64,000 bases of DNA from Eutreptiella sp. 'Long Island Sound 2002' (lineage: Eukaryota; Euglenozoa; Euglenophyceae; Eutreptiales; Eutreptiaceae). The position numbers and the translations under genes were made by a program. Below the pieces are notes generated by a model, which did no database searches, had not been told where the DNA came from, and saw only the letters and a list, made by a program, of their open reading frames with translations. The stretch lies in NCBI GenBank assembly GCA_964036045.1, contig OZ038391.1:45271621-45335620 (forward strand). The letters run 5' to 3'. Below are positions 49,257-59,930 of the stretch, piece after piece (positions within the stretch are counted from its first letter, which is position 1; every line of letters starts with the position of its first letter).

Positions 49257-50110
49257 GTCAGTCGGCGATCCGGCGGTGCTACTCTCCGCCTCTTACCCCT
49301 GTGCACGTCAGTCGGCGATCCGACGGTGCCGCACCCCACCCAGCCCCCTCCCCCCCTGTCCTGACCCCGTGCACGTGGACTGGGGCCTCCTGGCACGCGC
49401 AACACGCTTCACAACGCACAGCCCCACCCTCAGGACTGGATTCATAGCCGACAACACCCCTAAGTCGCGTAAGAGACTCCCGCGGCCCAGTAGTGAGAGC
49501 GTCGGTCTTCAATCGTCCAGTGCGGGGGTTCGATCCCAGGCGTTGGTGCTCCTGGGATCCCTGCACGTAGGGCTCTCTAGTTGGCGACGTGGGAACCACC
49601 CCCCCCTCCAGCAACTCGCGCCACCACCGATACCGGTGGATCGGGTGGAGGTCTCGTTCGTTTTCCCCCCCACCCTAGAAAAACAAAACACATGGGAGCC
49701 ACCCACCCCTGCAGCAGTGCGCACCGTCACCTGTACTCGAACAGGTCGACGGGAGGCCTCGTCCGGTATTCGAAGGGATCGGTGGGAGACCACCGATCCC
49801 GGGGTTGGAACCAGCTCCTTCGCGGCGCGCGCCTGGTGCGCTACCTCCGGGGCGGCTGCCTTCTGAGATACACTGGCAGCCAGATCACGGAACAAACGCG
49901 CCCGCAACCCCCTCCCCCTGTGCTAAGAGTAAGCCCGCGGTAGGGGTGCTCTGCTGGGCCATGAACCGGAACATTGGTGCACCACTCCAGCCACGGTCAC
50001 CCCAACCCCCCCACGCATCCCGCAGGGCTAAGCTCCGTGCGCATCAGGCTCGTCATGGGAATCCGGCGGACCGGCGCCTGGACACCAAGTCGACACCTCT
50101 CTCCCCCCCC
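49257..50110 (+). other. N3-specific block with tRNA-like promoter boxes
   Basis: About 850 bases not found in N1 or N2 at this position. A 22-bp motif containing CAGTCGGCGATCCG recurs twice (49259 and 49310). At 49482-49500 there is a box-A-like sequence and at 49527-49537 a box-B match (GGTTCGATCCC), spaced as in tRNA-type Pol III promoters. A perfect 11-bp hairpin with a GAGA loop lies at 49775-49800. It could be a tRNA-derived SINE or the remains of another insertion. I see no complete tRNA cloverleaf. Confidence 0.45.
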
Positions 50111-51130
50111 ACAGGAACAGAGCGGGGCCCCCACAACCGCACGCCCGCGCCTACAACGCAGACCCCGACAGCCCACCCAGTGGACGGGCAGTCGGGGGAA
50201 GAGGAGCGCAAGACCCCGAACGCCCCACGCAACGGTCGAAGGCACCCCCCCCGGGACGCCCTGCCGCCGCCCCCACAACCCCAAGCCAAGTAGGGGGGAA
50301 CCGGGACCGGACCGCCCCCCCCCCAAGCACGCCAGACGGAGCACGGGACCGGGGCAGGACACGCGGAGGGGCACGGACCACATGGAACGGCCCTACCAGC
50401 GCCCAGTGCCGGGACCACGCGAGATGCGCGCGCCACACCACCCAGCGGGGAGCGGACACCGCGAGAGCGCGAGCGCACACACACGAAAAGGACACGCGGG
50501 GACTACCAGAAGGGCAACCAGACCGAGCGCGCGGAACGCACAGACCGCATGGAATGGCGTACCAGCGAGCGAGGATAAGGGACACCCGGACGGGACGGCC
50601 CGCCACACGCAGCGCGGAACACGCGGGGCGGGAAGGGGGAAGAAGGGGAGACACAACACCAGGTACCGGCCCGAACCCCCCCGAATCGGCCGCGAGCGCC
50701 GCGCACACACAGACGGGACACTGCACCCGCCAAGGCAGTAGTGGCGCACAGCGCCACGCCCCAACCCCTAGGCTAGGCAGCCTCCGTGCCAGCCCAAGGG
50801 GGTCCCACTGGCGACAAGCCAGTAGCACGGGCCCGGCGGCGCCGGCGCCCCGGGCGACCACGCATTGGGGGGTCGACGCAGTGGGTAAGCGCCCGCGGCC
50901 ACGGCTGGGAATTGATGCACTGACCGGGGAGTGGCGAAACGGGGACGCCGGGGAAGGACGGGGCTCCGAGCTCTCTGAACCCGGGGGACTCCGCCACCAG
51001 GCAGGAGGTGCGTCTTGGAGGGCCCCCCACTAGGGCCCGGTGGGGAGGATATCACCTGGCCCGACCAGGTGGCCCCCCGGGGCCGAAAGGCGTCTAGTAC
51101 CCGCAAAATCAAACCTCAAACCTCAAACCT
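50111..51130 (+). other. N3 3' noncoding region, distal part
   Basis: Colinear with N2 38770-39806: C-rich, with the box-A-like stretch near 50873-50890, terminal hairpins at 51053-51084 and an (AAACCTC)n tail. No genes. Confidence 0.7.
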
Positions 51131-51909
51131 GTGCCTGCAGTGTACGCGCGCCCCTGTCTTTCTTTTTTCTCTCCAAAAAAGCAAAAAAAAAAAAAACACA
51201 CAAAAAAAAAAAAGAAAATTAGGGGGGGAGGAAGAGGGACACAACCACCCATGGCACACGCGCACCGCACACAGCGCGCACACCGGTGAACGGGAGCCAA
51301 GTGGCCCAGGACACCGCACATGCAACACAACACACCGAGCGAGCACACCAGTGAATGGGAGCCAGGTGGCCCAGGACACCGCGGACGCAACACAGCAAAC
51401 CGCGCGGGCACACCGGTGAACAGGAGCCCAGCGGCCCAGGACACTGCACACACGTAGGGCGGCCGAGGGACAGGAAAGAACCAATACCCCATTGGTCGGA
51501 CGCACTGGGGCGACCCAGCCGACCCACCGGGCCAGTGGCAGGAGCGGTACTCCAAGGCCACTTGTCCGATCCCGGCCAGGCTGCATCGGGGACCATGGCA
51601 AAGGTCACCCGGAGCCATGGAAGCAACCGGTGACAGGCGAGCCGGTACACAGTCCAGGAGGGGGTCACCTGCCACGCAGAGTGGCCCCGCAACTCAAGCC
51701 ACAAGGGTGAGGCGGTCGTACCGTAGACAAGCGGGAGCAATACCCCTTGTGGTGAGAGATACTCCACACGGCTGGGCAGCCCCCAGAGCTGCCGCCCAAA
51801 GGAGGGGGCATCTGGCCCTACCCATGGACACATGTGGGGACACCCTCCCACCCGGGACACATGGACCGGGTGGCCGCGACAATGACTTCCCAAGCACATG
51901 CCGGAGCGG
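51131..51909 (+). repeat. Right copy of ~785-bp target duplication flanking N3
   Basis: Matches 45196-45983. Begins right after the N3 tail and ends CCGGAGCGG, where N4 resumes. Confidence 0.88.
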
Positions 51910-52025
51910 CTCAAGAGGCACCTGACATAGGGCAGTGGGAGGGGCAGGACGTCCCCTTGGTAAGACCTTCTTCCTGCAATGTCAAAGGAGGCATCCCGAG
52001 CTCCCGAAGATACCTACCTACCTAC
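51910..52025 (+). other. N4 3' end with (CTAC)n tail
   Basis: The last 116 bases of N4. The tail repeat TACC/CTAC at 52011-52025 abuts the duplicated LTR-B segment. Confidence 0.7.
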
Positions 52026-53164
52026 CTCAGGCGTTTTCTCGTCCACCCTCCTGCATATGCCTTATCCTAACCGGGGCGTGGTTTGGCGCTCTATCCAGAG
52101 TGTGTTTACACGCCTATTTACCACGTTTATTGCTTATTTCTCTGTTCCCCAGGATATGTGCATCTGTATGTTAATTGTTGTCAGTCCATCACCGAGATAT
52201 TGACTGTTTTTCCCCCCGAAGGGATGCGAATCGGAATACGAAGGCGCCCTGATTCGCCGTGTACATGCTCTTACATAAGGTCCAGCCTGGACCAGTACCT
52301 AAGTACAGGTTCTTCTGTTTGAGTGCCCGTGATAACGTCTGCCCTAGTGGCTGTGATGTGCTGAGATCCTGATGGCGCCAGGCGGGAAGCCCAGTTGCCT
52401 GACTACACTCCCAGCGGTCCGCCACTGTCAGTCCCAGTGTGAGCCTACCGACTCGCAGACGCACTTGCAGTCGGGTGGCGACCTACGGTGTCCTGACCTC
52501 GGTCAGTCTGCCTGGGAAACTAGTGGTTTGAGGAGTCGACGCCTCCGCCCAGACTGCATTGGGACTCCCTCATGCATGGCCTTCGTGGTAATGGGGCGAG
52601 GGAAAAGACGGCCTTGATGCCCGATCCCTTATGGAGGAGCTCGTGCGGCTTTACCACTCTGGACTCGCGTCGTGGATATGGACATGGTGCGCCCAAGGAA
52701 GGACCCGTGGGGACTGTCCCCCAGACTGCGGCATTGGGAAGCCTGGGGTAGCCTGATGGATCTTTGTGGTCGCTTTCGACCTGTGGGACCACCTCAGTTG
52801 TCGTGTGACGCCTATGTTGGCCGTGTATGCCACTGCCACTATGGTGGTGACCGTCGCAGCCGGCACCCGGTGCGCCTGGTGTGAGTTAACGGGTCCTTTG
52901 GATGCCGAACAATCGCCGCCCGGACCCGGGACTTGATACTTGATACTATACTTGCAGTTACTAACAGCTACAGCACCGTACCTGTCTCACTGTGGGATTG
53001 TACTGGGCAGCCTAACCCGCAAATCGGCCTGATGTGAGGATCAGACACCCCCCCCCCCCTTCAGGGTATGGTCCTGGGTACCCGCTGCCATGCTTGGGTG
53101 TTATCGAGCCCCCCCCAGGGTTTGCTCTAAGGAGGGGGGTGAAGCGGTACCCAGAACCTATGGC
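52026..53164 (+). repeat. Right copy of ~1137-bp target duplication flanking N4
   Basis: Matches 41056-42192. The LTR-B 3' region, polypurine tract (53131-53139) and LTR start are repeated here, and this copy continues into the rest of the LTR. Confidence 0.88.
53131..53139 (+). other. Polypurine tract of LTR-B
   Basis: GGAGGGGGG immediately before TGAAGC. The same sequence ends at 42167 in the left duplicate. Confidence 0.8.
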
Positions 53165-56141
53165 CCATGGCCCGGAGGCCTGTTAGCCGTCACACCCGTT
53201 ATGGCCCGTGGCCCGGAGGCCTGTGAGCCGTCACACCCGTGCGGAAGCCGTTGACACCGGCTGTCAGCGGCATATCCCTGTTCTCTAACCCGCAAAATCT
53301 GGAATCGGATTTCTAACCATTAAGTCGATGTGGAATTACCATAATTTTACTTTCTTGGTCAATTTGCGGTTACAAATCGGTGTAATACCCGATTTCAACC
53401 GCAATTTCTAATTGTCGTGAAATCGCCGCTTGACGTTGCCCGTTCCGTGCACTGCATTAGATGATTCTGTAAAACGATTTTTTCGGAAGTCAAGACTGAA
53501 ACACTCTTCGAGTGATCCGCAATTTTTTCCTTGATAAAACGCATCTCGTCTCAGATTTTTCCCAGAAAATCTGGGCGGCTGTAGGCGCTTTGAACCCCCA
53601 AGTGAAATAACAAGGGTTACGAGTGTTCAAGCGCCCAAGGACGAATTAACGTGCCTCATAGGTACTGTGTATGAGGTTTTGCCCCCCATAGTCATAGGAT
53701 GAGGCCAAAGGATCCCAACTCCATAGGCCCAAAGGATTATTTATTTTGAGTGTTTTCCAAGAAATGGGCAATCTCACGTACTTGGTGTCCAAGTACGTGT
53801 AGAAATATGTTGAGTTGGCGTTTTTTCCCTCTTTGCTTGCCTCTACATCCGGGGCATATCCCTTGTCTTCCCTGGATAGTGCATATATGATCTTCATATA
53901 TATATTGGCAATATATTTTGCGTGCATGCTAAAATTCGGCTTTCCGAAAGGAGGTCAATTTTTGACCAAAGCACTTCCATGCGTGTTAAGGGACCAAAGT
54001 TACTCTAGAATATAAGCATACTTTGATTCTAGGCCACTAGGTTGGGTGTAGAAGGCGAGGGTAGGGTTGTATACCATATTTGGTGTCATATCACGTGCCC
54101 TTTTGGCGGGTGCACCATTCCAAGACTAACCCGCCAATGGACCCCATATCTCACGAAGCCCTTCATTGTACTCCCAACCAACACTCGCAAGCCTAACCTT
54201 CGTGAAGGGACGCTTGTGGACCGCTCCCGAAGCGATGCGTTGCGAGCAAGTTGTGTTTTTTGCAGTATTCCATATTTGCATGTGCCCACTTGGGAGGCAG
54301 CGCACGCGGCCTTCCAAAGCGCCCCAAGTGGAGCACATATGTGAAATCGAAGGTCATTGGTGTCGAGTCATTGTGTTTAGAAGGATTGGTCGATTACTCA
54401 ATCCAAGCCGAAGATATTATAATATATTTGTGCAATTTTCAGGGCACTTTTGTGTGTTTTTTCGCCAACTTTGCTGTTTTTTGCCCGTCATGATGTCAAG
54501 TGGCGACCGTGCATCTCAACGTTGCGCTCAATTGACATCATGACTCAAGTATGTTATGAGGATACACCCTTCATTGCCCAACATATCTTGGACCCGGTGA
54601 ACAACTCCCCTTGGGCTTGGCATACCGTGGCCGCCATGTTGGTGATTTGGGACGATCCCAAATCATGGGCTCACTTGGCGACCCTGCCATTCCCAAAACC
54701 GGAGGGGTTTGGGCGACGCCCAAAAGATATGTTGGAAGCATATGACTTGATACCAATCCTATGGCACACTCCGGTCCAAGTCGGGCATGTGCCTCATTTG
54801 CCCCACCCATGAGTGTGCGCATTTTCGGCCATTTTGAGCAATTTTCCACATTTTCTGCCCGCCGTGCACCATGTTCAGCCCCCTCGTGCATGCCGGACGC
54901 ATGGACCAATGGACCATATATGACATGGGTGTTATGGATATTGGTCACCATGGTTCGCACACCACGTGAGCGAAGCGGAGCAACCTTCGTCAAGGTGCTA
55001 GCCCAAAGTGAGTGTGGACGATTTTGCCACTTTGGCATTTGTGGACCCAATTTGGATTGTCACCACGCCGAGTGGCATGGAGATCTTTGAGAGCCAAGTG
55101 GATGGGAGTCTCTGTTGGACTCCTGGTGGATCAGGTATGGAATGGCGGATCCAATGTCCAAGCCGGCGTGGAGATATACTATTGATGGCACCCCCGATTT
55201 TGGCTCATTTTGAGCAGCCAAAATGACCCCCTTTTGGGACCCCAATTTCACCCCCCCGTGTGGTCAATTGGCGGCCCCATATCTCTCTGCCCGCAAGGAG
55301 CCCGGACCTAATTTCAAGTTGTGCACTCAGATATAGGTCCTAGGTCCTGCCTCCTATCCTGTGAGCCATTGGCCTTGCCCTGGCCGGGCGAGCCACGCGT
55401 GGGAATGATGCCAGACTTGGTGATTTTGGCATCATGACCCGACTTGATGAACCCGTGGTGCCCTGATGCCGGGACCTCAGAGGGAACCAGGTTGGGTGAG
55501 GGCTCCAGGGAGTTCCTACTTGAAGGAAATAGGGTCAGTTGCCTCGTCCCTACCTCTGGCCGGTCCGGACGAGGGATCAATTTTGGGGTTTTTCGAGCTA
55601 ATATCAGTTTGGGCTGAAACAGCCCATTTTCAGCTACCAACTCCTAGGGAATAATGGCGGGGCCCTATCTCCAGCTCAGGGGGGGGTTTGGACCTGCCGT
55701 TAAGGAAGCATAGAGAGCCACTGTCGGTTGGCCTTGGAGCCCCTTATTTTCCAGGAACTCGCCTGTGGCTGGGCGGGACACCCTCCCCTATTGGCAGGGT
55801 TTCAGGGTCCGGACTGAGCAGGGCATGGGTTGTGTTTGAGCCCCCGCCCCTGCCAGCCACTGAGAGGGTCGGACCTGGGATTGGGATATGAGTTGGAACT
55901 GAGTGTCTATTGTCCTGTGATGCCCTTACCCCAGTCCAGTCTTAACCCCATGTGTACATATCCTGATGTGTTGCTGTACATACTTTTGTTCCCTTGTTTC
56001 AGAGTGGCAAGGCTCCTGAAACGCTTTGTCACATGACACGAGCGTGATGATGCCCCTGTGAGCGCAGTGCTTTGCCTGCCTGCTTGCTTGTGCGTGTCCA
56101 CCGCAGCGTCCCGTGGCCAGGCCCCCCACGGGAACACGTCA
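53140..56141 (+). repeat. 3' LTR of LTR-B (3.0 kb)
   Basis: Starts TGAAGCGG after the polypurine tract and ends CACGTCA at 56141, where LTR-C coding sequence takes over. Reverse-complement similarity to the LTR-A LTR is clear from about 53600 to 56141 and weak before. Near the start there is a 41-bp tandem repeat, two units (about 53160-53241). AT-rich segments at 53280-53560 hold no gene. The antisense tail of an LTR-C ORF (55907-56141) is an artefact of the junction. Confidence 0.82.
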
Positions 56142-57643
56142 GAACCATCATCCCACTCAGGGGAACATTGCTGCCCATAGTGCAGAGAATACACTAGCGG
56201 TATCTCAGGATCAGGCAGCGTATAGGAATCATCGTCCTCCTCAGACCAGATGGAAGATTTCCAGGTCTGTCTGAGGTATTGCAGCCGCTCTTGGCGCTCA
56301 ATACCTTCCGCCTTCAGGTACAACAGCCGCCGGAGTTCCTGAGTGTCATGCTCAGACAATGGCATGTTATTAGAAGTAGGCCGCGCCAGAGCATCAGCAC
56401 TCCGGGCCACGGGTTCACCTGTGTGCATAGGCTGCATGTGTAGCACTGGCTTCCCAACAGGGGAAGCAGGCTCAGAGGTTGACTCTAGATCTACCTCCTC
56501 TAGCAACAGCTGGGCTAAGAAGGCACTGTGTTTTAGGTCAACACAGCTGGGCTCAAAAGGAGGAATAGTACTGGCGATCTCAGACAGTTGGTCGTCAGCA
56601 TCCTCCTTTACAGCTGCAGGTTCCAGATAGCCATCAGGAGACTCACACCCTGTAAGTGTCGCAGATAGGTGCTCAGGAGATCGATTTTTCAGATCAGAAA
56701 GGGTCAGGCCACAATTTTCCGCCATGACCTCTTTCAGTAGCAAGTGGTCTAGGTCACACAGGGGTTCAGGATTGAGAGATCCATCAACAATGGACAGGAA
56801 ACTGGCCCACTCAGGGGCCTGCATAGCTGTGTCTGAGTCCTCAGGCACATAGATGGGGCCGTCGGGGAGTTGCACTCTTCCCACGGTCATTCGATCTAGC
56901 ATACGGCGCCAGTAAGCATGTTCACCAGAGCAGCCCCAGTCAGGGGTGCACATGACAACCCTTCCTCCCTCATAAACGATTTTGGTTAGAACCTTCGCAA
57001 GCAGGGAGAGGGGAGGGTTAGCATACGCTAGGCCCATTGCTTTCCAGAAGAAACGGAAAGCATTGTTCAATTGTTTCGAGCAGTACAACTGCATGATGTG
57101 CTGTTGTTGGCTCGGAAACAATTCCACCTGGATCTCATCCAGGTTTACCTGAAGGGTCGCCAGTCCATTTTCAAGAACGTGACGGGCCAATTGGTAGTTT
57201 TCAGTACGATAGTTAGTCTTGGATGCGTAGCGCAGCCCAGACACTTTTCCTCCTGACAGCTCCAAAGGTATGGAGAACAGCCCACTGCCAAAGTCGCAGT
57301 GCAAAGAATAGGGGCGATGGAGAGACAGCATTTTTACCTGGGGGTTTCTTCGTAGGAAGTCTGTACCAATAACGATGTCAAAGGCGTCGGTGTCCAGCAC
57401 TCTGCAGTGTAGGGTCACGGTTTCGTCGCCCAGACATATAGTCACATCGACCCCCCCCAAGGAATGGATGGTACGCCCATCCCCTACTCTTATGGCCACG
57501 GTCTTAGTTTTCTTGAAAGTCTTTAGCAGGCGCCGGGCCACTACGGAAAGTGTTGCACCGGTGTCAATCACCGCTCGAAAAACTTGATCCCCGATTTTCA
57601 CGAGGATCCAGAAAACCAAGTCCTCCTCTTTGGAGCCGCCCCC
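56142..57643 (-). pseudogene. pol: LTR-C Pol start: retroviral-type aspartic protease, truncated by LTR-B
   Basis: Follows the knuckle ORF in the same frame after a TAG. The first part has the protease active site VIDTGATLSVV (about 57565-57533) and the flap/hydrophobic motif IVIGTDFLRRNP (about 57380-57345). Beyond it are a conserved-looking segment (PDWGCSGEHAYWRRMLDRM...LPDGPIYVPED) and an acidic, Pro/Ser-rich linker (SIWSEEDDDSYTLPDPE). After 56142 the frame continues only by chance into the LTR of LTR-B. The protease would process Gag-Pol. Active-site residues are intact. Confidence 0.8.
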
Positions 57644-57646
57644 CTA
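57644..57646 (-). promoter_or_regulatory. Candidate UAG readthrough site between knuckle and protease of LTR-C
   Basis: TAG followed by GGGGGCGGC, in frame on both sides. This is the third LTR element in the window with a UAG-NGG junction. UAG followed by G-rich sequence is the arrangement used by gammaretroviruses. Confidence 0.6.
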
Positions 57647-58123
57647 CTCCTCATCAGGGAACGTGACATCCACCCCTGCAGCTATGAGGGACCTGGCCAT
57701 CCAGGCCAAGCGCCTCTTCTTGGAGTTCTTCCCCTCAGGGGTAGCGTTATCCCCCTGGGGGCGCTTCTTGGGATCACCTGCGGCAGGAGGGGATGTAGCA
57801 GCAGGAGAGAGTGTAGAAACGGGCGCTGATGAGCGCCTCTGGGGGTTGGGGGGTCCGTTTTTGCCACCCTCCTTGCCACCTCCTTTACCACCTTTATCCC
57901 CATTCTGGGGGTTTTTGGTGGGTGTTTGGGTCTTCTGGCGTTCGGCCTCCTGACGCTTGAGTCTATCACTCTCGCGTTTCTTTATGTGACATTCGTCTTC
58001 GTAGTGACGACGTTTGCCACAATAGCCACAGGTGATGGTACACCTGAAATGATCCTCATGGGTCACAGGTTTCCCATCCTTGGTATGCTGCTGTTGTTTC
58101 ATCTGCAGCATACAGCTACTGCG
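57647..58123 (-). CDS. gag: LTR-C nucleocapsid-like region with one CCHC zinc knuckle
   Basis: Same frame as the preceding Gag but separated by a TAA (58126-58124), which I take as a mutation. It contains CGYCGKRRHYEDEC, a CX2CX4HX4C retroviral zinc knuckle (about 58050-58009), then a Lys/Glu-rich and Gly/Lys-rich basic segment, a Pro/Ser/Ala linker, and SKKRRLAWMARSLIAAGVDV near the end. This part of Gag binds nucleic acid and packages RNA. Confidence 0.75.
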
Positions 58124-59847
58124 TTAATCGCAGTCAGGGGCATGACAAGGCCCCCCCTTGTCATTGACAGGTTTGCAGTAGAACAAAGGGGGTGTACCTG
58201 CCTCAGGTTTAACCTCATTCATGGCCCCTAGGTTATGCCTTCCTTTACCACCTCCCTGGTTGGCGTTAGTGGGATTTTTAGCCCCTTTTCCTTCGCCACG
58301 TTCGGGGGTTGGGTTACCCCCTCGACCCAAGTGCTTCTTGAAGAATTTCTCCATGTGGGAGTCATTCTCCCTCTCAAGAGCTAGCTCAAACAGGAGGTCG
58401 ACCAGTTCATTGTACGAGTGGGTCCGACTCTTCCTCTCAGAGGTAGAGCGGCAATCATCCCACGTACGTTGGGGGATCTTACTCATGAGCCACAGGTGTT
58501 GTTCAGTGGCTCCGTAGGAACCCACGTTCATCCTCGAAAACAGATACTCCAAGTCGCACACGTATTCAGAGATTCGCGCAGCGGAAGGAAACTCAGGGAG
58601 CATAGGTAGCTCCTCTATCTGTCTGCGCACACTGAGGTCAGTCTCATAGACTTGGAACGTTTTCTCCAACCTCTGGAGTACCTCTGCCCAGGTGGAACAG
58701 GTTTTCACAATCTGTTTCACCTGTTTTTGCCAAAATTTCTTTTTGCATGAGCATTTCAACAGTGAGCATTTGGTGGCCACATCCACATGGGATTGGCCAG
58801 TCAGCAAAAGAAACTCAGCAAATTCTTCTGCCCATTCGGGCAGATTTTTGGGGTCGAACTCCGGCAGTTCCAGCTGGATGTTCGCCTGGGCAATAGGTCT
58901 GCCCGTCTTCCCACCCCCCGGGGTTAGGCCAGAAGGTGATACGCCGATAAGAGGTGCCAGGGCTGACAGCCCTCTTTTCTCAGTCTCTGTCACAGGCACG
59001 TCCTGTAGTTCAGCCATGGGCACTGTCCTGGCACGGGGGTGAAAGGGGCTGGGGCAGGTGACCTTGGGCAACAGCCTTGAGACCCTTGATCTCTTTAGAT
59101 CTTCGGCCAGGGTACTCAGTCCCGGGGAGGGGGAGGACAACTCTGGCTTGGGTAAGGGTTCTGCAATACCCAGTTGCGCCTTAATGGCCTCCGATAGGGA
59201 CGTCACATCTGGGTCTTCTGATCCAGACAGGAGTTTGGCCAGCAGTTGGGCCGTATGATCCAGGGCACCGTAGGTTGGCCTTGGATGATGTTGTCCCTCA
59301 ACTCGAGTCGGGCCTACTTTGGGAGCCCTTCCGGTTGGACAACATGCTCTTGGATACTTGGTTCTGGCCGCCTTGGCAGGGATGCTGTCCCGGCTCTGTC
59401 GGACGGCCGGCCACAGTGCATGTAGGACCCTAGGTCTGTACGTGGTCTGGATCCGTCTACTGCCAATGGCTCCTCCCCATCTTCTCCACGAATGGATTTG
59501 TAGTACTCCTCATGGAGGATGTGTTCATCCATTTTCTTCCTCAGTTCCTCGTATTCCTCAGGGCCTCCAATCGCTGTTGAGGATGATGCCGGACAGGCAG
59601 ATGGGGAGACTGAGGCTGCTACGCGCCTGTGGAGATGATGCAGGCTGTCTCCACCGTGGGCCGCTAAGGCCTCGGTGGTAAGGATTGTATTTTCTTCCGC
59701 CCTTGTGCGATCTGGATCTCCTTGGGACCCAGATGCGACACCGAGATGTGGAGCTCGGTAAGGTGGTTCACTCATAGGGTGGGCCATGCTGCCCATTTGT
59801 ACTTGGACAGTTCTTATGGGCCAGGTCCTGACGCTTGGCGTGGACAT
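58124..59847 (-). pseudogene. gag: LTR-C Gag (capsid part), one frameshift and one stop
   Basis: The ATG at 59847 (MSTPSVRTW) opens the first part, which reads to GLPK and hits a TAG at 59316-59314. A missing single base there would restore the frame to KVGPTRVEGQHH and onwards to 58127, so I call a 1-nt deletion near 59316. The main part has LPEWAEEFAEFLLLTG, QVKQIVKTCSTWAEVLQRLE, YVCDLEYLFSRMNVGSYG, WLMSKIPQRTWDDCR and a Gly/Lys-rich end with CHAPDCD before the TAA. It is a helical capsid-type region. The family looks familiar to me from dinoflagellate genomes. Function: particle assembly. Confidence 0.75.
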
Positions 59848-59917
59848 GATGAACTTGTTGTTGAGCTTTGTGTGCTGCACTTCTTCTCAGGGTTCGTTCC
59901 AAAGGTCACAAGGGACT

Positions 59918-59930
59918 GCCTCTGCTACCA
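59918..59930 (-). other. Primer-binding site of LTR-C (initiator Met tRNA)
   Basis: Minus strand TGGTAGCAGAGGC, identical to the first 13 bases of the LTR-R site. It lies about 70 bases upstream of the gag ATG and marks the inner end of the 5' LTR. Confidence 0.8.

Larger units (their letters stand above)
45984..51130 (+). mobile_element. N3: 5'-truncated copy of the N1 family inserted in N4
   Basis: Plus-strand copy of 5.15 kb starting just downstream of the position of the ORF D/E TAG. It has ORF E, a 3' region enlarged by a 1.1-kb tandem duplication, an extra block at about 49257-50110, and the family 3' end (hairpins 51053-51084, AAACCTC tail). Flanked by a ~785-bp target duplication. 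The flanks are only about 1% diverged, so it is younger than N1. Confidence 0.85.
42193..52025 (+). mobile_element. N4: second GC-rich non-LTR-like element, interrupted by N3
   Basis: Own sequence 42193-45983 plus 51910-52025, about 3.9 kb. It is 5'-truncated, has no LTR, and ends in a (CTAC)n simple-repeat tail (52011-52025). It encodes degraded proteins whose last domain resembles ORF E of N1 and ends PPHKRRR. It differs from N1-N3 in 3' end and tail, so it is a sister family. Flanked by a 1.1-kb target duplication. Confidence 0.75.
9252..56141 (+). mobile_element. LTR-B: degraded Ty3/gypsy chromovirus, the backbone of the window
   Basis: Plus-strand element whose visible pieces are 9252-11024, 33391-35435, 39807-42192, 52026-53139 and the 3' LTR at 53140-56141. 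Removing N1, N2 and N4 gives a continuous order of protease-side linker, reverse transcriptase, RNase H, integrase, chromodomain, a long 3' noncoding region, polypurine tract and LTR. Its right LTR end interrupts an LTR-C reading frame, so B landed in C. The coding region has several stops and a frameshift, so B is dead. Its gag, protease and 5' LTR are presumably left of LTR-A, outside the window. Confidence 0.85.

Noticed and set aside
49482-49565. A complete tRNA gene
   Set aside because: Box A and box B are good, but no acceptor or anticodon stem pairs convincingly.
41056-53164. The 1137-bp direct repeats as an LTR pair of a single element
   Set aside because: The repeated segment contains LTR-B 3' noncoding DNA, a polypurine tract and only 25 bases of LTR start, and the DNA between ends in a (CTAC)n tail; a target duplication fits better.
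55907-56141. C-terminal extension of the LTR-C protease ORF
   Set aside because: These residues are antisense LTR of LTR-B; the frame is open across the junction by chance.
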